This document shows, in pieces, positions 33,910-43,100 of a stretch of DNA of 64,000 nucleotides. This DNA is from Actinomycetes bacterium. GTDB lineage: Bacteria; Actinomycetota; Coriobacteriia; Coriobacteriales; Eggerthellaceae. The stretch lies in assembly GCA_023460315.1 (NCBI GenBank), contig JAEWQO010000070.1:33153-97152 (forward strand), read 5' to 3'. The position numbers and the translations under genes were made by a program. The notes under the pieces were generated by a model. That model was not told where the DNA came from, did not search any database, and worked only from the letters and a program-made list of their open reading frames with translations. The number at the start of each line of letters is the position of its first letter. Position 1 is the stretch's first letter.

Positions 33910-35184
33910 ATGGCCGATTATAGAGAGATGTGGACCAACCTGAACATGGATTTGGACACGCACGACCAACTGTGCGCCGTGCTGCCCCAAGCGTTCGGGG
34001 ATACCTACCTTTCACAGGACGGACGGCCCGAGAACATGGCGTTCTACGACTTCGTGGTATCTGAGATACACGGGGTGCGCCCAGCGGAACTCATCGAGTT
34101 GCAAAAGGCGGGCGGCAAGGTGTTCGGCACGTTTTGCGTGTACGTTCCCGACGAGGTGGTCGTGGCGTGCGGCGGAGCCGTGACGGGATTGTGCGGCGGC
34201 TCTCAATTTTGGGTTCCCGAGGGGGAGAAGGTGCTTCCCACCGGCGTGTGCCCCCTTGTCAAAGCTTCGCTCGGCGCGCACTTCGGACGCACCTGCCCCT
34301 ATTTCAGCGTGGCTGACATGTATGTGGGGGAAACCACCTGCGACGGCAAGAAAAAGGCTTACGAGATTCTCGGCTCCGACAAGCGCACGTATGTGATGGA
34401 TATCCCTCAGATGAAGCGTCAGAAGGATATCGATGCTTGGACGGGTGAGATCGCGGCGTTTGCCAAAGAGGTCGAGGAGTTCACAGGAGTCGCCCTGACG
34501 CCGGAGAATTTGGGCGATGCCATCAGGACCATCAACGCCAAGCGCCGCGCCCTTGCCCGCGTATACGAGGCTCGCAAGGCCACGAACTGCATACCCATCA
34601 GCGGCAAAGACGCGCTCCTGATGATGCAGATTGCGTTTTTCGACGACCCTGTGCGCTGTGCGGAGAAGGCCAATGCGCTCGCCGACGAGCTTGAGGAACG
34701 CGTCAGGCAAGGCGTGAGTGTGTTCCCTGAGGGGACGAAGCGCATTCTCCTGACGGGCACGCCGCTTGCCATACCGAACTGGAAGCTCCATCATCTCATC
34801 GAGACGAGCGGTGCGGCGGTCGTGTGCGAGGAGATGTGCACGGGAACGCGGTACTTCGAGAATTTGGTCGACGAGAAGGCCTCCACGCTCGAGGAGCAGT
34901 TCGCCGCGCTGTCGGAGCGCTACATGAAGAACAACTGCGCGTGTTTCACGCCCAATCCCGGACGCATCGAGGACATCGTCCGTTTGGCGCGCGACTATCG
35001 AGTCGATGGCGTGATCGACGCCAACCTCAAATTCTGCACGCTCTATGACATCGAAAAATCGAGCGTGGCCGCAGCTCTTGAGAAAGAGGGCATTCCGGTT
35101 CTTGGGCTGGAGACCGACTACACCGACAACGATGCCGAGCAGCTGCGAACCCGCATCGGCGCATTCGTCGAGATGCTGGGTTAG
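33910..35184 (+). CDS. 2-hydroxyacyl-CoA dehydratase-family protein, double-cubane-cluster type
   Basis: The product is 424 residues of the HgdB/BcrC family, with conserved FGTFCVYVPDEVV, ACGGAVTGLCGG, GETTCDGKKKAYE, EEMCTG and NNCACF segments that supply many cysteines. Members paired with a dedicated ATP-dependent activator and lacking a second dehydratase subunit can carry a [8Fe-9S] double-cubane cluster and reduce small molecules at very low potential. Here the likely activator is encoded at 36881. The company of selenium genes (desulfurase, DUF3343, YedF, selD) is a known conserved neighbourhood, but the substrate is unproven. ATG 33910. Confidence 0.78.
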   Translation: MADYREMWTNLNMDLDTHDQLCAVLPQAFGDTYLSQDGRPENMAFYDFVVSEIHGVRPAELIELQKAGGKVFGTFCVYVPDEVVVACGGAVTGLCGGSQFWVPEGEKVLPTGVCPLVKASLGAHFGRTCPYFSVADMYVGETTCDGKKKAYEILGSDKRTYVMDIPQMKRQKDIDAWTGEIAAFAKEVEEFTGVALTPENLGDAIRTINAKRRALARVYEARKATNCIPISGKDALLMMQIAFFDDPVRCAEKANALADELEERVRQGVSVFPEGTKRILLTGTPLAIPNWKLHHLIETSGAAVVCEEMCTGTRYFENLVDEKASTLEEQFAALSERYMKNNCACFTPNPGRIEDIVRLARDYRVDGVIDANLKFCTLYDIEKSSVAAALEKEGIPVLGLETDYTDNDAEQLRTRIGAFVEMLG

Positions 35185-35455
35185 GAAGCCGCCCTGTCGA
35201 CCGGCGTCTCCTGACGGGAACGGGCAGGGCCGCTCGAGAAGGGATGGCTTTGGGCGGCGGGCCCGCCGAAGGACGCGGGGGAGGTCGTGCAGGTGGTCGA
35301 GGAGGGTTACACTGTCACCAGAGACAAAGAAGTGGGGGGAGACGCCCGACTGCATCCTGGACGGCTCCCCCCCTCGGGGCACAAAGCGGTGGCGGTGCCG
35401 TGAGAGGCGGGTTTCGGCATCGACGAAAGCGTCAGGAAGGGAAGAGCGATCAGGC
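35185..35455 (+). promoter_or_regulatory. Intergenic region with a strong hairpin before the desulfurase gene
   Basis: This 271-base gap has TACACT at 35308-35313 and a hairpin made by GGGGGGAG (35334-35341) and CTCCCCCC (35365-35372) around a 23-nt loop, 84 bases before the next start codon. The hairpin has no T-run. It may be a leader element of the downstream Se-metabolism genes. I cannot match it to a known riboswitch. Confidence 0.4.
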
Positions 35456-36598
35456 ATGATCTATTTCGACAATGCGGCGACCACGTTGATCAAACCGCCG
35501 GAAGTTGCTCAGGCGGTCCTTGAATCCCTGGGGACGTTCGGGGGCGTGGGGCGGGGGGTGCATGAGGCGTCGCTCGATGCCAGCATGGCGGTGTATGAGG
35601 CTCGATCCGCGCTGGCGCGCCTGTTGCATGCACCTTCGGCTTCGCGCGTCTCGTTCACCTGCAACGTCACTGAGTCGCTTAACATCGCGATTGCCGGGCT
35701 GCTCCATCCGGGTGAGCGGGCAGTCACCACGGCAGCCTCGCACAACTCCGTGCTTCGCCCGCTGTACCGCAAGCGTGACGAGGAAGGATGCGAGGTTGCC
35801 ATCGCTCCCATCATGCCCGACGGCGGTCTTGACTATGGGGAGTATTCCCGCCTGCTGAAGTCGGGAGCGAAGCTGGTGGTGGCGACCCATGCTTCCAACC
35901 TGACAGGAGATGTGTATGATGTTGCTCGGATGGCGACGCTCGCCCATGAGGCGGGCGCCCTGTTTGTGCTCGATGCCGCGCAGACGGCGGGACTGATGCC
36001 CATCGACATGGAGCATGACGGCTTCGATGTGGTGGCGTTCACCGGGCACAAGAGCTTGTATGGGCCACAGGGCACCGGTGGTCTGGCAGTGGCTGAGGGC
36101 GTGTCCATCCCGCCGTTCAAAACAGGAGGCACGGGCACGCACAGCTACGACGAGCATCATCCCGGCCGCATGCCCGAAAGCCTTGAGGCGGGCACGCTCA
36201 ACGGGCATGGCATCGCTGGTTTGGCTGCCGGTGTGGTCTACCTCGACCGCACCGGCATCGATGTCGTTCGGCGGCGCACGTCCTCGCTGCGTGCGAGGTT
36301 CCTCGAGGGCTGCCGCGGGCTGTCGAATGTGCGGGTGTATGGAGGCGGCGGCATGGCGAACACGGGCATCGTGGCGCTGAACGTGGGAGAGGTCGACGCG
36401 GCGCAGGTGAGCGATGCACTCAGCGTCGATTACGGCATCTGCACGCGCGCGGGCGCCCATTGTGCGCCGCTCATGCACCGCGCCTTGGGCACGGAGGGGC
36501 AGGGGGCGGTGCGGTTCAGCTTCTCGCATTTCAACACCGATGACGAGATCGACGAAGGCGTTCAGGCCTTGGCGTCTATCGTGGCTGCGTGCTCGTGA
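35456..36598 (+). CDS. Cysteine desulfurase family protein of the selenium cluster (aminotransferase class V)
   Basis: The product is 380 residues. Markers are YFDNAATT at the N-terminus, PLP lysine K199 in FTGHKSLYGPQG and the reactive cysteine C336 in RAGAHCAPLMH. This is the branch often found beside selD, yedF and DUF3343 genes (the EF2568-type family), distinct from the NifS-like paralogue at 30455. A role in delivering selenium or sulfur as a per(seleno)sulfide is likely. The start ATG 35456 was chosen; the frame is open further upstream through DNA with no start signal. The stop at 36598 is 1 base before the next ATG. Confidence 0.87.
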   Translation: MIYFDNAATTLIKPPEVAQAVLESLGTFGGVGRGVHEASLDASMAVYEARSALARLLHAPSASRVSFTCNVTESLNIAIAGLLHPGERAVTTAASHNSVLRPLYRKRDEEGCEVAIAPIMPDGGLDYGEYSRLLKSGAKLVVATHASNLTGDVYDVARMATLAHEAGALFVLDAAQTAGLMPIDMEHDGFDVVAFTGHKSLYGPQGTGGLAVAEGVSIPPFKTGGTGTHSYDEHHPGRMPESLEAGTLNGHGIAGLAAGVVYLDRTGIDVVRRRTSSLRARFLEGCRGLSNVRVYGGGGMANTGIVALNVGEVDAAQVSDALSVDYGICTRAGAHCAPLMHRALGTEGQGAVRFSFSHFNTDDEIDEGVQALASIVAACS

Positions 36599-36599
36599 C

Positions 36600-36866
36600 A
36601 TGGGCGTCCACGCTGCGACCTACTACGTGCTGTTCCACGACCACACCGAAGGTCTGGCCCTGTTCGACCGGGCGAAGCGGGAGGGGGCCGACGTGCGCAT
36701 TGCGCCGGCGCCCCGCGAGGCGACCGCGTGTTGCGGCATGTCGCTCCTGGTCGCGGATGACAGCATCGCTGCCGTGCGTCGCCTGATCGACGGGGGAGAA
36801 TGCAGCTGCGATCGGATCGTCCGGCTGGGTAACCGGATAGACCCTCATCGCGACACCTATTGCTGA
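36600..36866 (+). CDS. DUF3343 protein, putative Se/S carrier (first copy)
   Basis: The product is 88 residues and matches the small DUF3343 (Se_S_carrier) family, with the conserved TACCGMSL motif. The cysteine pair is the presumed carrier site. Family members occur beside yedF and the desulfurase and are proposed carriers of selenium or sulfur; no biochemical proof is known to me. An extra CSCD near residue 72 and a C-terminal cysteine add thiols. It follows the desulfurase by 1 base. Confidence 0.78.
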   Translation: MGVHAATYYVLFHDHTEGLALFDRAKREGADVRIAPAPREATACCGMSLLVADDSIAAVRRLIDGGECSCDRIVRLGNRIDPHRDTYC

Positions 36867-36880
36867 CGGGAGCCATGCGC

Positions 36881-37663
36881 ATGCACTACGTGGGAATTGA
36901 CATCGGTTCCACCGCCACGAAGGTGGCGGTGATGGATGAAGGGAGCGACCTGGTCAGGACATTCGTGTGTCCGACGGGGTTCAGCAGCGTGGACGCGGCG
37001 GCGCGGGCACATGAGGCGCTGGAGGATGCCGGCTTCGCGCTGGATGGCTGCGCGGTCGTCGCGACCGGGTACGGTCGGGTGGCTGTGCCGTATGCGGACA
37101 AGACGGTGACGGAGATCACCTGTCACGGCCGCGGCGCAGCCTATCTGTTCGGGCGGGATGGCGTCGTGGTGGACGTGGGTGGCCAGGACACGAAGGTCAT
37201 CGTGCTCAAGGGAGGCGTGGTGAAGAAGTTCGTCATGAACGACAAATGCTCGGCGGGCACGGGCCGTTTTCTCGAGATCATGGCGGATCGCCTGGCGGTG
37301 AGCCAGACGGAGCTCGCGGACCTGGCGCGTGGGGGGCGGCCGACGACCATATCAAACATGTGCACGGTGTTTGCCGAGTCCGAAGTCATCTCCCTGGTGG
37401 GCCGCGGCGAGCCGCGCGCGAACATAGCGAACGGGGTGATCGAGTCCGTGGTGGGACGCGTGGCCACGCTGGCGATGCAGTCGCCGGGCGAGGAATACTT
37501 TCTGACCGGAGGGCTGTGCGACAACTCCTATGTGGTGGGGCGCCTGGCGGCCCGCTTGGGCAAGCCGGTGGACACACGGCCAGAGGCGCGCTACGCAGGT
37601 GCCATCGGGGCGGCGCTGTGCGCAAGGGAGGCAGGGGGGCGAAACGTGCGGACGGGAGCGTGA
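36881..37663 (+). CDS. ASKHA-family activator ATPase of the dehydratase-like protein (HgdC/DCCP reductase type)
   Basis: The product is 260 residues with the acetate/sugar kinase-Hsc70-actin fold: GIDIGSTATKV (phosphate 1), VDVGGQDTKV, and the Cys motifs CSAGTGRFLEIM and NMCTVFAESEV, which hold the [4Fe-4S] cluster shared between two subunits. ATP hydrolysis drives single-electron injection into the partner at 33910. GGGAG 8 bases before ATG 36881 fixes the start; ATG 36875 is possible. The two parts of the system are separated by the desulfurase and DUF3343 genes, which implies co-function with them. Confidence 0.88.
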   Translation: MHYVGIDIGSTATKVAVMDEGSDLVRTFVCPTGFSSVDAAARAHEALEDAGFALDGCAVVATGYGRVAVPYADKTVTEITCHGRGAAYLFGRDGVVVDVGGQDTKVIVLKGGVVKKFVMNDKCSAGTGRFLEIMADRLAVSQTELADLARGGRPTTISNMCTVFAESEVISLVGRGEPRANIANGVIESVVGRVATLAMQSPGEEYFLTGGLCDNSYVVGRLAARLGKPVDTRPEARYAGAIGAALCAREAGGRNVRTGA

Positions 37664-37735
37664 GGGTGGGGCCTCGGATCTTGCGTGCCAGAGGAAACGA
37701 CGTGGGGCATAATGCCCCAGGAAAGGAATCGTGAT

Positions 37736-38350
37736 ATGAAGGTCATCGATGCATTCGGGCTGCAATGCCCCAAGCCGATCATGCTGGCGAAGAAGGAGAT
37801 CGACGCAGGGAACCGCGAGGTTGCCGTGCGGGTTGACAATGACACGGCGGTGAAGAACCTCACGCGCCTCGGCGGCAAGACGGGCCTCGGCGTGTCTGTC
37901 GACGAGATCGAGGGAGGCTGGCTCGTGACGCTCGCGGAGGGTGAGGCTCCCGCATCGGCGTCGCCCGTTTCTGTTTCCACGGGCGGCGGCGCCTGTCCGA
38001 CATCGGGCGGGTGCGGCTATGCCGTGTTCGTGGGGAAGGATCGCGTGGGCGAGGGAGATGCCGAGCTGGGACACAATCTCATGAAGATGGCCCTCTACAC
38101 GCTTGCCGAAAGCGGTGACGCTCCCGTGTCGCTTCTGTTCATGAATTCCGGTGTCAAGCTGGTCGCCGGGGGTGAGCCGCAGGTGATTGAAAGCGTGAAC
38201 AGGCTGGTTGAGCAGGGAACCGAGGTGCTCGTGTGCGGCACGTGCCTCGATTTCTATGGCCTGAAGGACCGGCTCGACGCCGGCGAGGTGTCAAACATGT
38301 ATGACATCCTCGAACGGATGCGCGAAGCCGCGAAGGTCATCACGCTGTGA
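37736..38350 (+). CDS. yedF: Selenium metabolism protein YedF (TusA-like domain plus DsrE-like domain)
   Basis: The product is 204 residues. The N-terminal 75 residues are a TusA/SirA-like sulfurtransferase domain with the CPKP motif (Cys11 in GLQCPKPI). A glycine- and cysteine-bearing linker follows, then a DsrE-like domain with VFVGKDRVGEGDAELGHNLMK and VCGTCLDFYGLKD. This two-domain layout is the selenium-metabolism YedF family. It is thought to carry persulfide-like selenium to SelD, based on genome context. ATG 37736 follows AAGGAAT. Confidence 0.88.
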   Translation: MKVIDAFGLQCPKPIMLAKKEIDAGNREVAVRVDNDTAVKNLTRLGGKTGLGVSVDEIEGGWLVTLAEGEAPASASPVSVSTGGGACPTSGGCGYAVFVGKDRVGEGDAELGHNLMKMALYTLAESGDAPVSLLFMNSGVKLVAGGEPQVIESVNRLVEQGTEVLVCGTCLDFYGLKDRLDAGEVSNMYDILERMREAAKVITL

Positions 38351-38655
38351 GCGACAAGCGGAAGACCGGGGAGGGTTGTTGTGGCTCGAACGCGAAGAGC
38401 CTGCCCAGCTTCGTGTTGGCCTTCGAATCGACGCATGCCGCCATGGCTGCCGACAAAGTGCTCGCGGGCAGGGGAGCCGTGCTCATGCCCACCCCACGCG
38501 CCATCAGCGCCGGGTGCGGTATGTCGCTGCGTCTCAAGGCCGTGGACGAGCATGAGGCCAGGGCGGCGGGGCGGTCTGTTCCTGAAGCGCGTGGCCTCAT
38601 GGCCCTCTATCGGATCGATCCCGGAGGAAGCTATTCGCTTGTCGGGAAGCTGTGA
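38347..38655 (+). CDS. DUF3343 protein, putative Se/S carrier (second copy)
   Basis: The product is 102 residues with a DUF3343 core: FVLAFESTHAAMAADKVL, PTPRAIS and AGCGMSL, the cysteine site. The N-terminus adds GEGCCGS, an extra cysteine pair absent from the first copy. The GTG start overlaps the yedF stop by 4 bases. The gene ends GKL-stop inside the palindrome shared with selD. Confidence 0.76.
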   Translation: MSDKRKTGEGCCGSNAKSLPSFVLAFESTHAAMAADKVLAGRGAVLMPTPRAISAGCGMSLRLKAVDEHEARAAGRSVPEARGLMALYRIDPGGSYSLVGKL

Positions 38656-38684
38656 CGGGCTCCTTGTCCGTCACAGCTTCCCGA
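38642..38684. terminator. Shared palindrome at the convergent ends of DUF3343 and selD
   Basis: Bases 38642-38658 and 38668-38684 are perfect 17-bp inverted repeats with a 9-base loop. The palindrome contains both stop codons and encodes GKL-stop on each strand (GGGAAGCTGTGA). It has no T-run, so if it terminates transcription it does so weakly or in both directions through the stem. It is plainly visible in the sequence; function is inference. Confidence 0.7.
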
Positions 38685-39732
38685 GTCGGATGGTGCCGGC
38701 CTCGTCGGTGACGACGAGGCCGATGCGGGCCGGCCTGCGTCCTGACCGGCTTTCGAACTCGGCCTCGAACGTGCTCGCCTGCTCAGGAGGTACGGACACC
38801 AGAAGGCCTCCCGAGGTCTGCGGGTCGCAGAGCACGCCCATGCGGTCGTCGAACTCAGCGTCGTCCAGGTCGCCTTGTCGCACGAACGCTTCGGCCCACT
38901 CCTGGATCTCAAAGCTGCGGGCCGGTCGGCAATAGGCTCTCGCGAGTTCGCGCACGCCGTCGAACAGGGGAAGCGCGTCCCAGTCGAGCAGGGCGCCCGT
39001 GCCGGACGCATCCATCATCTCGTGCAGATGCCCCGCCACCCCGAATCCGGTCACGTCGGTGGCCGCGTGCACGCCCGACGCGAGCATGGCTTCGGCAGCC
39101 GCTTTGTTCAGCTCCCTCATTGATTCGACGGCGGGGCGCATGCCGGCTTCATCCACAAGCTCAGCCCGCAACGCGGAGTTCATGATGCCGGTTCCGATGC
39201 GTTTCGTGTAGAACAGCACATCGCCGGGCTGGGCTCCGGCATTGCGCACGATGGCGTCGGGATGCACCGTTCCGAACACGGCCAGGCCGTACTTTGGCTC
39301 GTCGTCGTCGATGGTGTGTCCTCCCACCACGAACGCTCCCGCCTCGGCCACCTTGTCGGCTCCGCCGCGCAGCACCTCGCCGACCACCTCCGTGCCCAAG
39401 TTGCAAGGAAAAGCCGCGATGTTGAGCGCACACAGAGGCACCGCGCCCATGGCGAACACGTCGGAGAGGGCGTTCGCGGCGGCGATCGACCCGTATTCAT
39501 AAGGATCGTCGACGACGGGGGTGAAGAAGTCAAGCGTGAGCACGCCGGCCAGATCGTCGCGGAGCCGGTAGACGGCAGCATCGTCCGACGTGTCGAAGCC
39601 CATCAGGAGATCGGGGTTCGGAGCAGGCATGATGCGTTTCAAGATGTCATTGAGGTCGCCCGGACCCCATTTGGCCGCTCAACCGCCTTTCGACGTGAGC
39701 CGGGTCAATCTTATACGCTCGGCTTCGCTCAT
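38671..39732 (-). CDS. selD: Selenide, water dikinase, itself a selenoprotein (UGA at 39679-39681)
   Basis: The product is 353 residues if TGA is read as Sec18. The N-terminus reads MSEAERIRLTRLTSKGG-U-AAKWGPGDL, matching the family's GG(C/U)xxK active-site loop, where E. coli has Cys17 and Lys20. The rest has DDAAVY, ALSDVFAMG, GGHTIDDDEPKYGLAV and DPQTSGGL, the ATP-binding features of SelD. A plain ORF search begins it only at 39642 and misses the active site. GGAGGAGG precedes ATG 39732. It makes selenophosphate from selenide and ATP for SelA. Confidence 0.95.
39652..39681 (-). promoter_or_regulatory. Selenocysteine codon and SECIS-like stem-loop of selD
   Basis: On the minus strand the UGA (39681-39679) is followed 10 bases later by a 6-bp stem (GGGGTC, 39668-39663, with GACCTC, 39657-39652, one G-U) around the loop CGGGC. 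The stem and G-rich apical loop fit a minimal bacterial SECIS. The loop differs from the GGUCU of fdhF and fdnG. Confidence 0.72.
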
Positions 39733-40130
39733 GGCCTCCTCCTTTCACGCGGTGCCGCCTCTCGGCAATCTAACGGTAAGTATAGCAGTCTTACCGAAGG
39801 TCCGGTTCGGGTGCGACCGCTTCCGGGCTGTCGGACAAGCACTGCTCTGCGCTGCCGCTGGCTGTGATAAGGCAGCCGCTCGCGGGCGGGGATCATCCGC
39901 AAGATGCCACTCGCCGAAACCTTTCGTACTACCTGTGGTGGTTGGAAGGAGCTGTTCTTGGACTCCATGATAGGCTTTCTCTCAAGCTGGGTGGTGGGGG
40001 GTCGCCGTTCCAGACGTTTCATAACAACGGGCTTGCGTCGTGCAAGAGTGGTCGTGAGCGCCTGGGCACTTCGTTCGACGCAGAGTCTCAAAGCAGGACC
40101 CCATTGGACGAGGGAAAGGAGAATGAGGAC
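39733..40130 (+). promoter_or_regulatory. Divergent selD / fdnG intergenic region
   Basis: This 398-base region separates two divergently transcribed selenium genes. A hairpin is made by CGGTAAG (39774-39780) and CTTACCG (39790-39796). It overlaps a possible selD -10, TATACT on the minus strand at 39784-39779, about 40 bases from the selD start. I see no confident promoter for fdnG and no recognisable molybdenum-cofactor riboswitch. Confidence 0.4.
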
Positions 40131-43100
40131 ATGAATCTGTCACGCAGAGGCTTCTTCAAAGCTGCCAGTGCGGCGTTCGCCACAAGCATGGCGTTCGAGC
40201 TGTCCTCGCAGTCACCGGCATTCGCGGTCGAGCCGTCGACCGAATGGAAACTGGTGAACACCGAGGAGTACACGAACACGTGCTGCTACTGTTCGGGCGG
40301 ATGTGGTCTCATCTGCTCGACACGTGACGGCGAGCTGATCAACCTCGAAGGAGATCCGGACAATCCCATCAATCGTGGAGGGTTGTGTCCGAAGGGTGCG
40401 ACGATGTTTCAGCTGCGCAACGTCATCGATCCCGAGACGCGCGAGGTCATCAAGAATCCCAATCGCAAGACCAAGCCGATGGTGCGTCGCCCCGGCGCTT
40501 CCGAGTGGGAGTCCATCTCTTGGGCGGATGCCGTCACGGAGATTGCGCGCAAGGTGAAGGACACCCGCGACGAGACTTTCACCGAGGTGTCGAATGGCAT
40601 CACGGTCAACCGCACGACTGGCATAGCCAGCCTGGGCGGATCGCAGCAGAATTCCGAGGAGGAGTACCTCATCCTGAAGATGATGCGTTCGCTTGGCATC
40701 GTCGCCATCGACAATCAGGCGCGCGTTTGACACAGCCCCACAGTTGCCGGTCTGGCAGCTTCATTCGGTCGCGGCTCGATGACGGGCCATTGGTGCGACT
40801 TCGAGAATGCCGACGTCATCATGACGATCGGCTCAAACAATGTGGAAAATCATCCCGTTTCGACGAAATGGGTTAACAAGGCTCTCGATCATGGTGCGAC
40901 GTGGATCGTGGTCGACCCCCGCTACACGCGTTCGGCAGAACTCGCTGACATCTATTGCCCGATACGTTCGGGCACCGACATCGCGTTCTATGGCGGCATG
41001 TATAACTACATCATCGAGCACGATCTCTGGCAGCACGAGTACGTGCTGAACTATACCAACGCCTCCTATCTTCTGGACAAAGACTATTCCTTCGACGTTG
41101 ACGAGGGCATCTTCTCGGGCTTTGACGAGGACACTGCCACGTACAGCAACCATTCCTGGCACTACCAGGTGGAATCCGAGAAGGAATGGGACACCTCCGC
41201 AACGGGCAGCTATGCCTGGGTGAACAAGCCCAACGTGCCTGCCTTCACTCCACCGGTCTTGGAGGTGCCGAAGAAGGATTCGACCCTTCAGGATCCCCTG
41301 TGCGTGTTCCAACAGTTCAAGAATCATTATTCCCGCTACGACCTCGACACGGTGTCGAGCATCTGTGGCATGGACAAAGACCTGCTTGAAAAGGTGTATG
41401 CCACCTTTGCCTCCACCGGTGCCCCCGAGAAGTCGGGGACAATCCTCTATGCGCTCGGCCAGACGCAGCATCACTACGGTGCTCAAAACTGCCGCGCCAT
41501 GTGCATTCTCCAGCTTCTGTTGGGCAACGCCGGCATGCCGGGTGGTGGCGTGAACGCCATGCGCGGCGAGCCGAACGTGCAGGGGGCCACGGACATGGGC
41601 ATGATGGTCCACGAACATCCCGCCTACCTCAAATGGCCGACCGAGTATGGCACACCCTCATTGCGCGCGTGGTGCGAGAACGAAACCTATGCGGACGGGT
41701 ATTACACGAACAAACCGAAGTTCCTCGTGTCGAGCCTCAAGGAATGGTGGGGCGAGAATGCGACTGTCGAGAACGACTATGGTTATGACTGGTGGCCCAA
41801 GGTTCCCAAGTCACCTGACTTCAGCATCATCTCGACGTTCGAGCTCATGAGCCAGAAGGTGATCAAAGGCTACTTCAACTGGGGCATGAATCCCTGTCAT
41901 TCGGCTCCGAATGCCGGGAACGTGCGCAGGGCCATGGCCAACCTTGACTGGCTTGTCGTGGCCGACTGGGTGGAGACGGAATCAGCCTCTTTCTGGAAGG
42001 CTCCCGACATGAACGCCGCCGACATCGACACGACGGTGTATTTCCTGCCCGCCGCATTGGTCTATGAGAAGCCGGGCATCATCCTGAACTCGGGACGATG
42101 GCTGCACTATCGCTACCAGGCCGTCGAACCGTGGGACGAGACAAAGCCCGACTACGAGATATGCGACCTCATCTGGACCGAGATCGTTGACCTGTACCGG
42201 CAGGAGGGCGGCGCGAATCCCGCGCCGGTTCTGAACACCAAGTGGGACTACTACGTTGACGGGAAAATCGATCCCCGTCCGGTTGCCTGGGCCTTGAACG
42301 GCTACAAGGTTGCCGACTCCGACTTCTCGGAGGCGAAGGTCGACCTGCTCTCGACCTATGGCGATCTGCAGGCCGACGGGTCGACTGCCTGCGCCATGTG
42401 GATCTATACGGGTTTCTGGTCAAACAGCAAGGCACCGCTCGAGCCGGCCGAACAGCCGGTGGGCCGCCGTGGCACCGAGGACAAGTCGGGCGTTGGCCTG
42501 TATTCCGAGTGGGCGTTTTGCTGGCCGAGCAACCGGCGTATCCTTTACAACCGTGCTTCGGCAGACCTTGCCGGCAAACCGTGGAATCCCGACAAGAAAC
42601 TCGTCGAATGGACGGGCGAGAAGTGGGATCAGGTCGATGTTGCCGACTTTGTCGTGGCGAAGAACGGCACGCCCGTTCCTCCCGACAACAAGGCGTTCTT
42701 CATGCTCTGGGAGCAGAATGCCCGCCTCATGAGCTATGGCATGAGCGATGGGCCGGTTCCCGAGCATTACGAGCCCTTCGAGTCCCCGGCTGAAAATCAC
42801 CTGAACGGCTCTCAAAACTCCCCCTGCATCCGCTTTACCGACTACGAGTCAGTCAAGCGCGGCGACCGCTCCGAGTATCCTATCGGAGTGACCACCTACT
42901 CGGTTACCGAGCAGTGGCAGACCGGCAGCCAGACCCGCTCGTGCCCCGCTCTTGTCGAGGCTTCACCCGCTCAGTTCGTCGAGATATCGCTCGAATTGGC
43001 TGCCGAAAAGGGCATCGAGAACGGGGACATGGTCCGCGTGTTCAACAACCGTGGGTCAGTGAAACTCAATGCGCTGGTGACGCCGCGCATCAAGCCCTTC

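Noticed and set aside
39733..40130. Molybdenum-cofactor riboswitch upstream of fdnG
   Set aside because: The context suits one, but I cannot find its conserved core in this leader; a covariance-model search would settle it.
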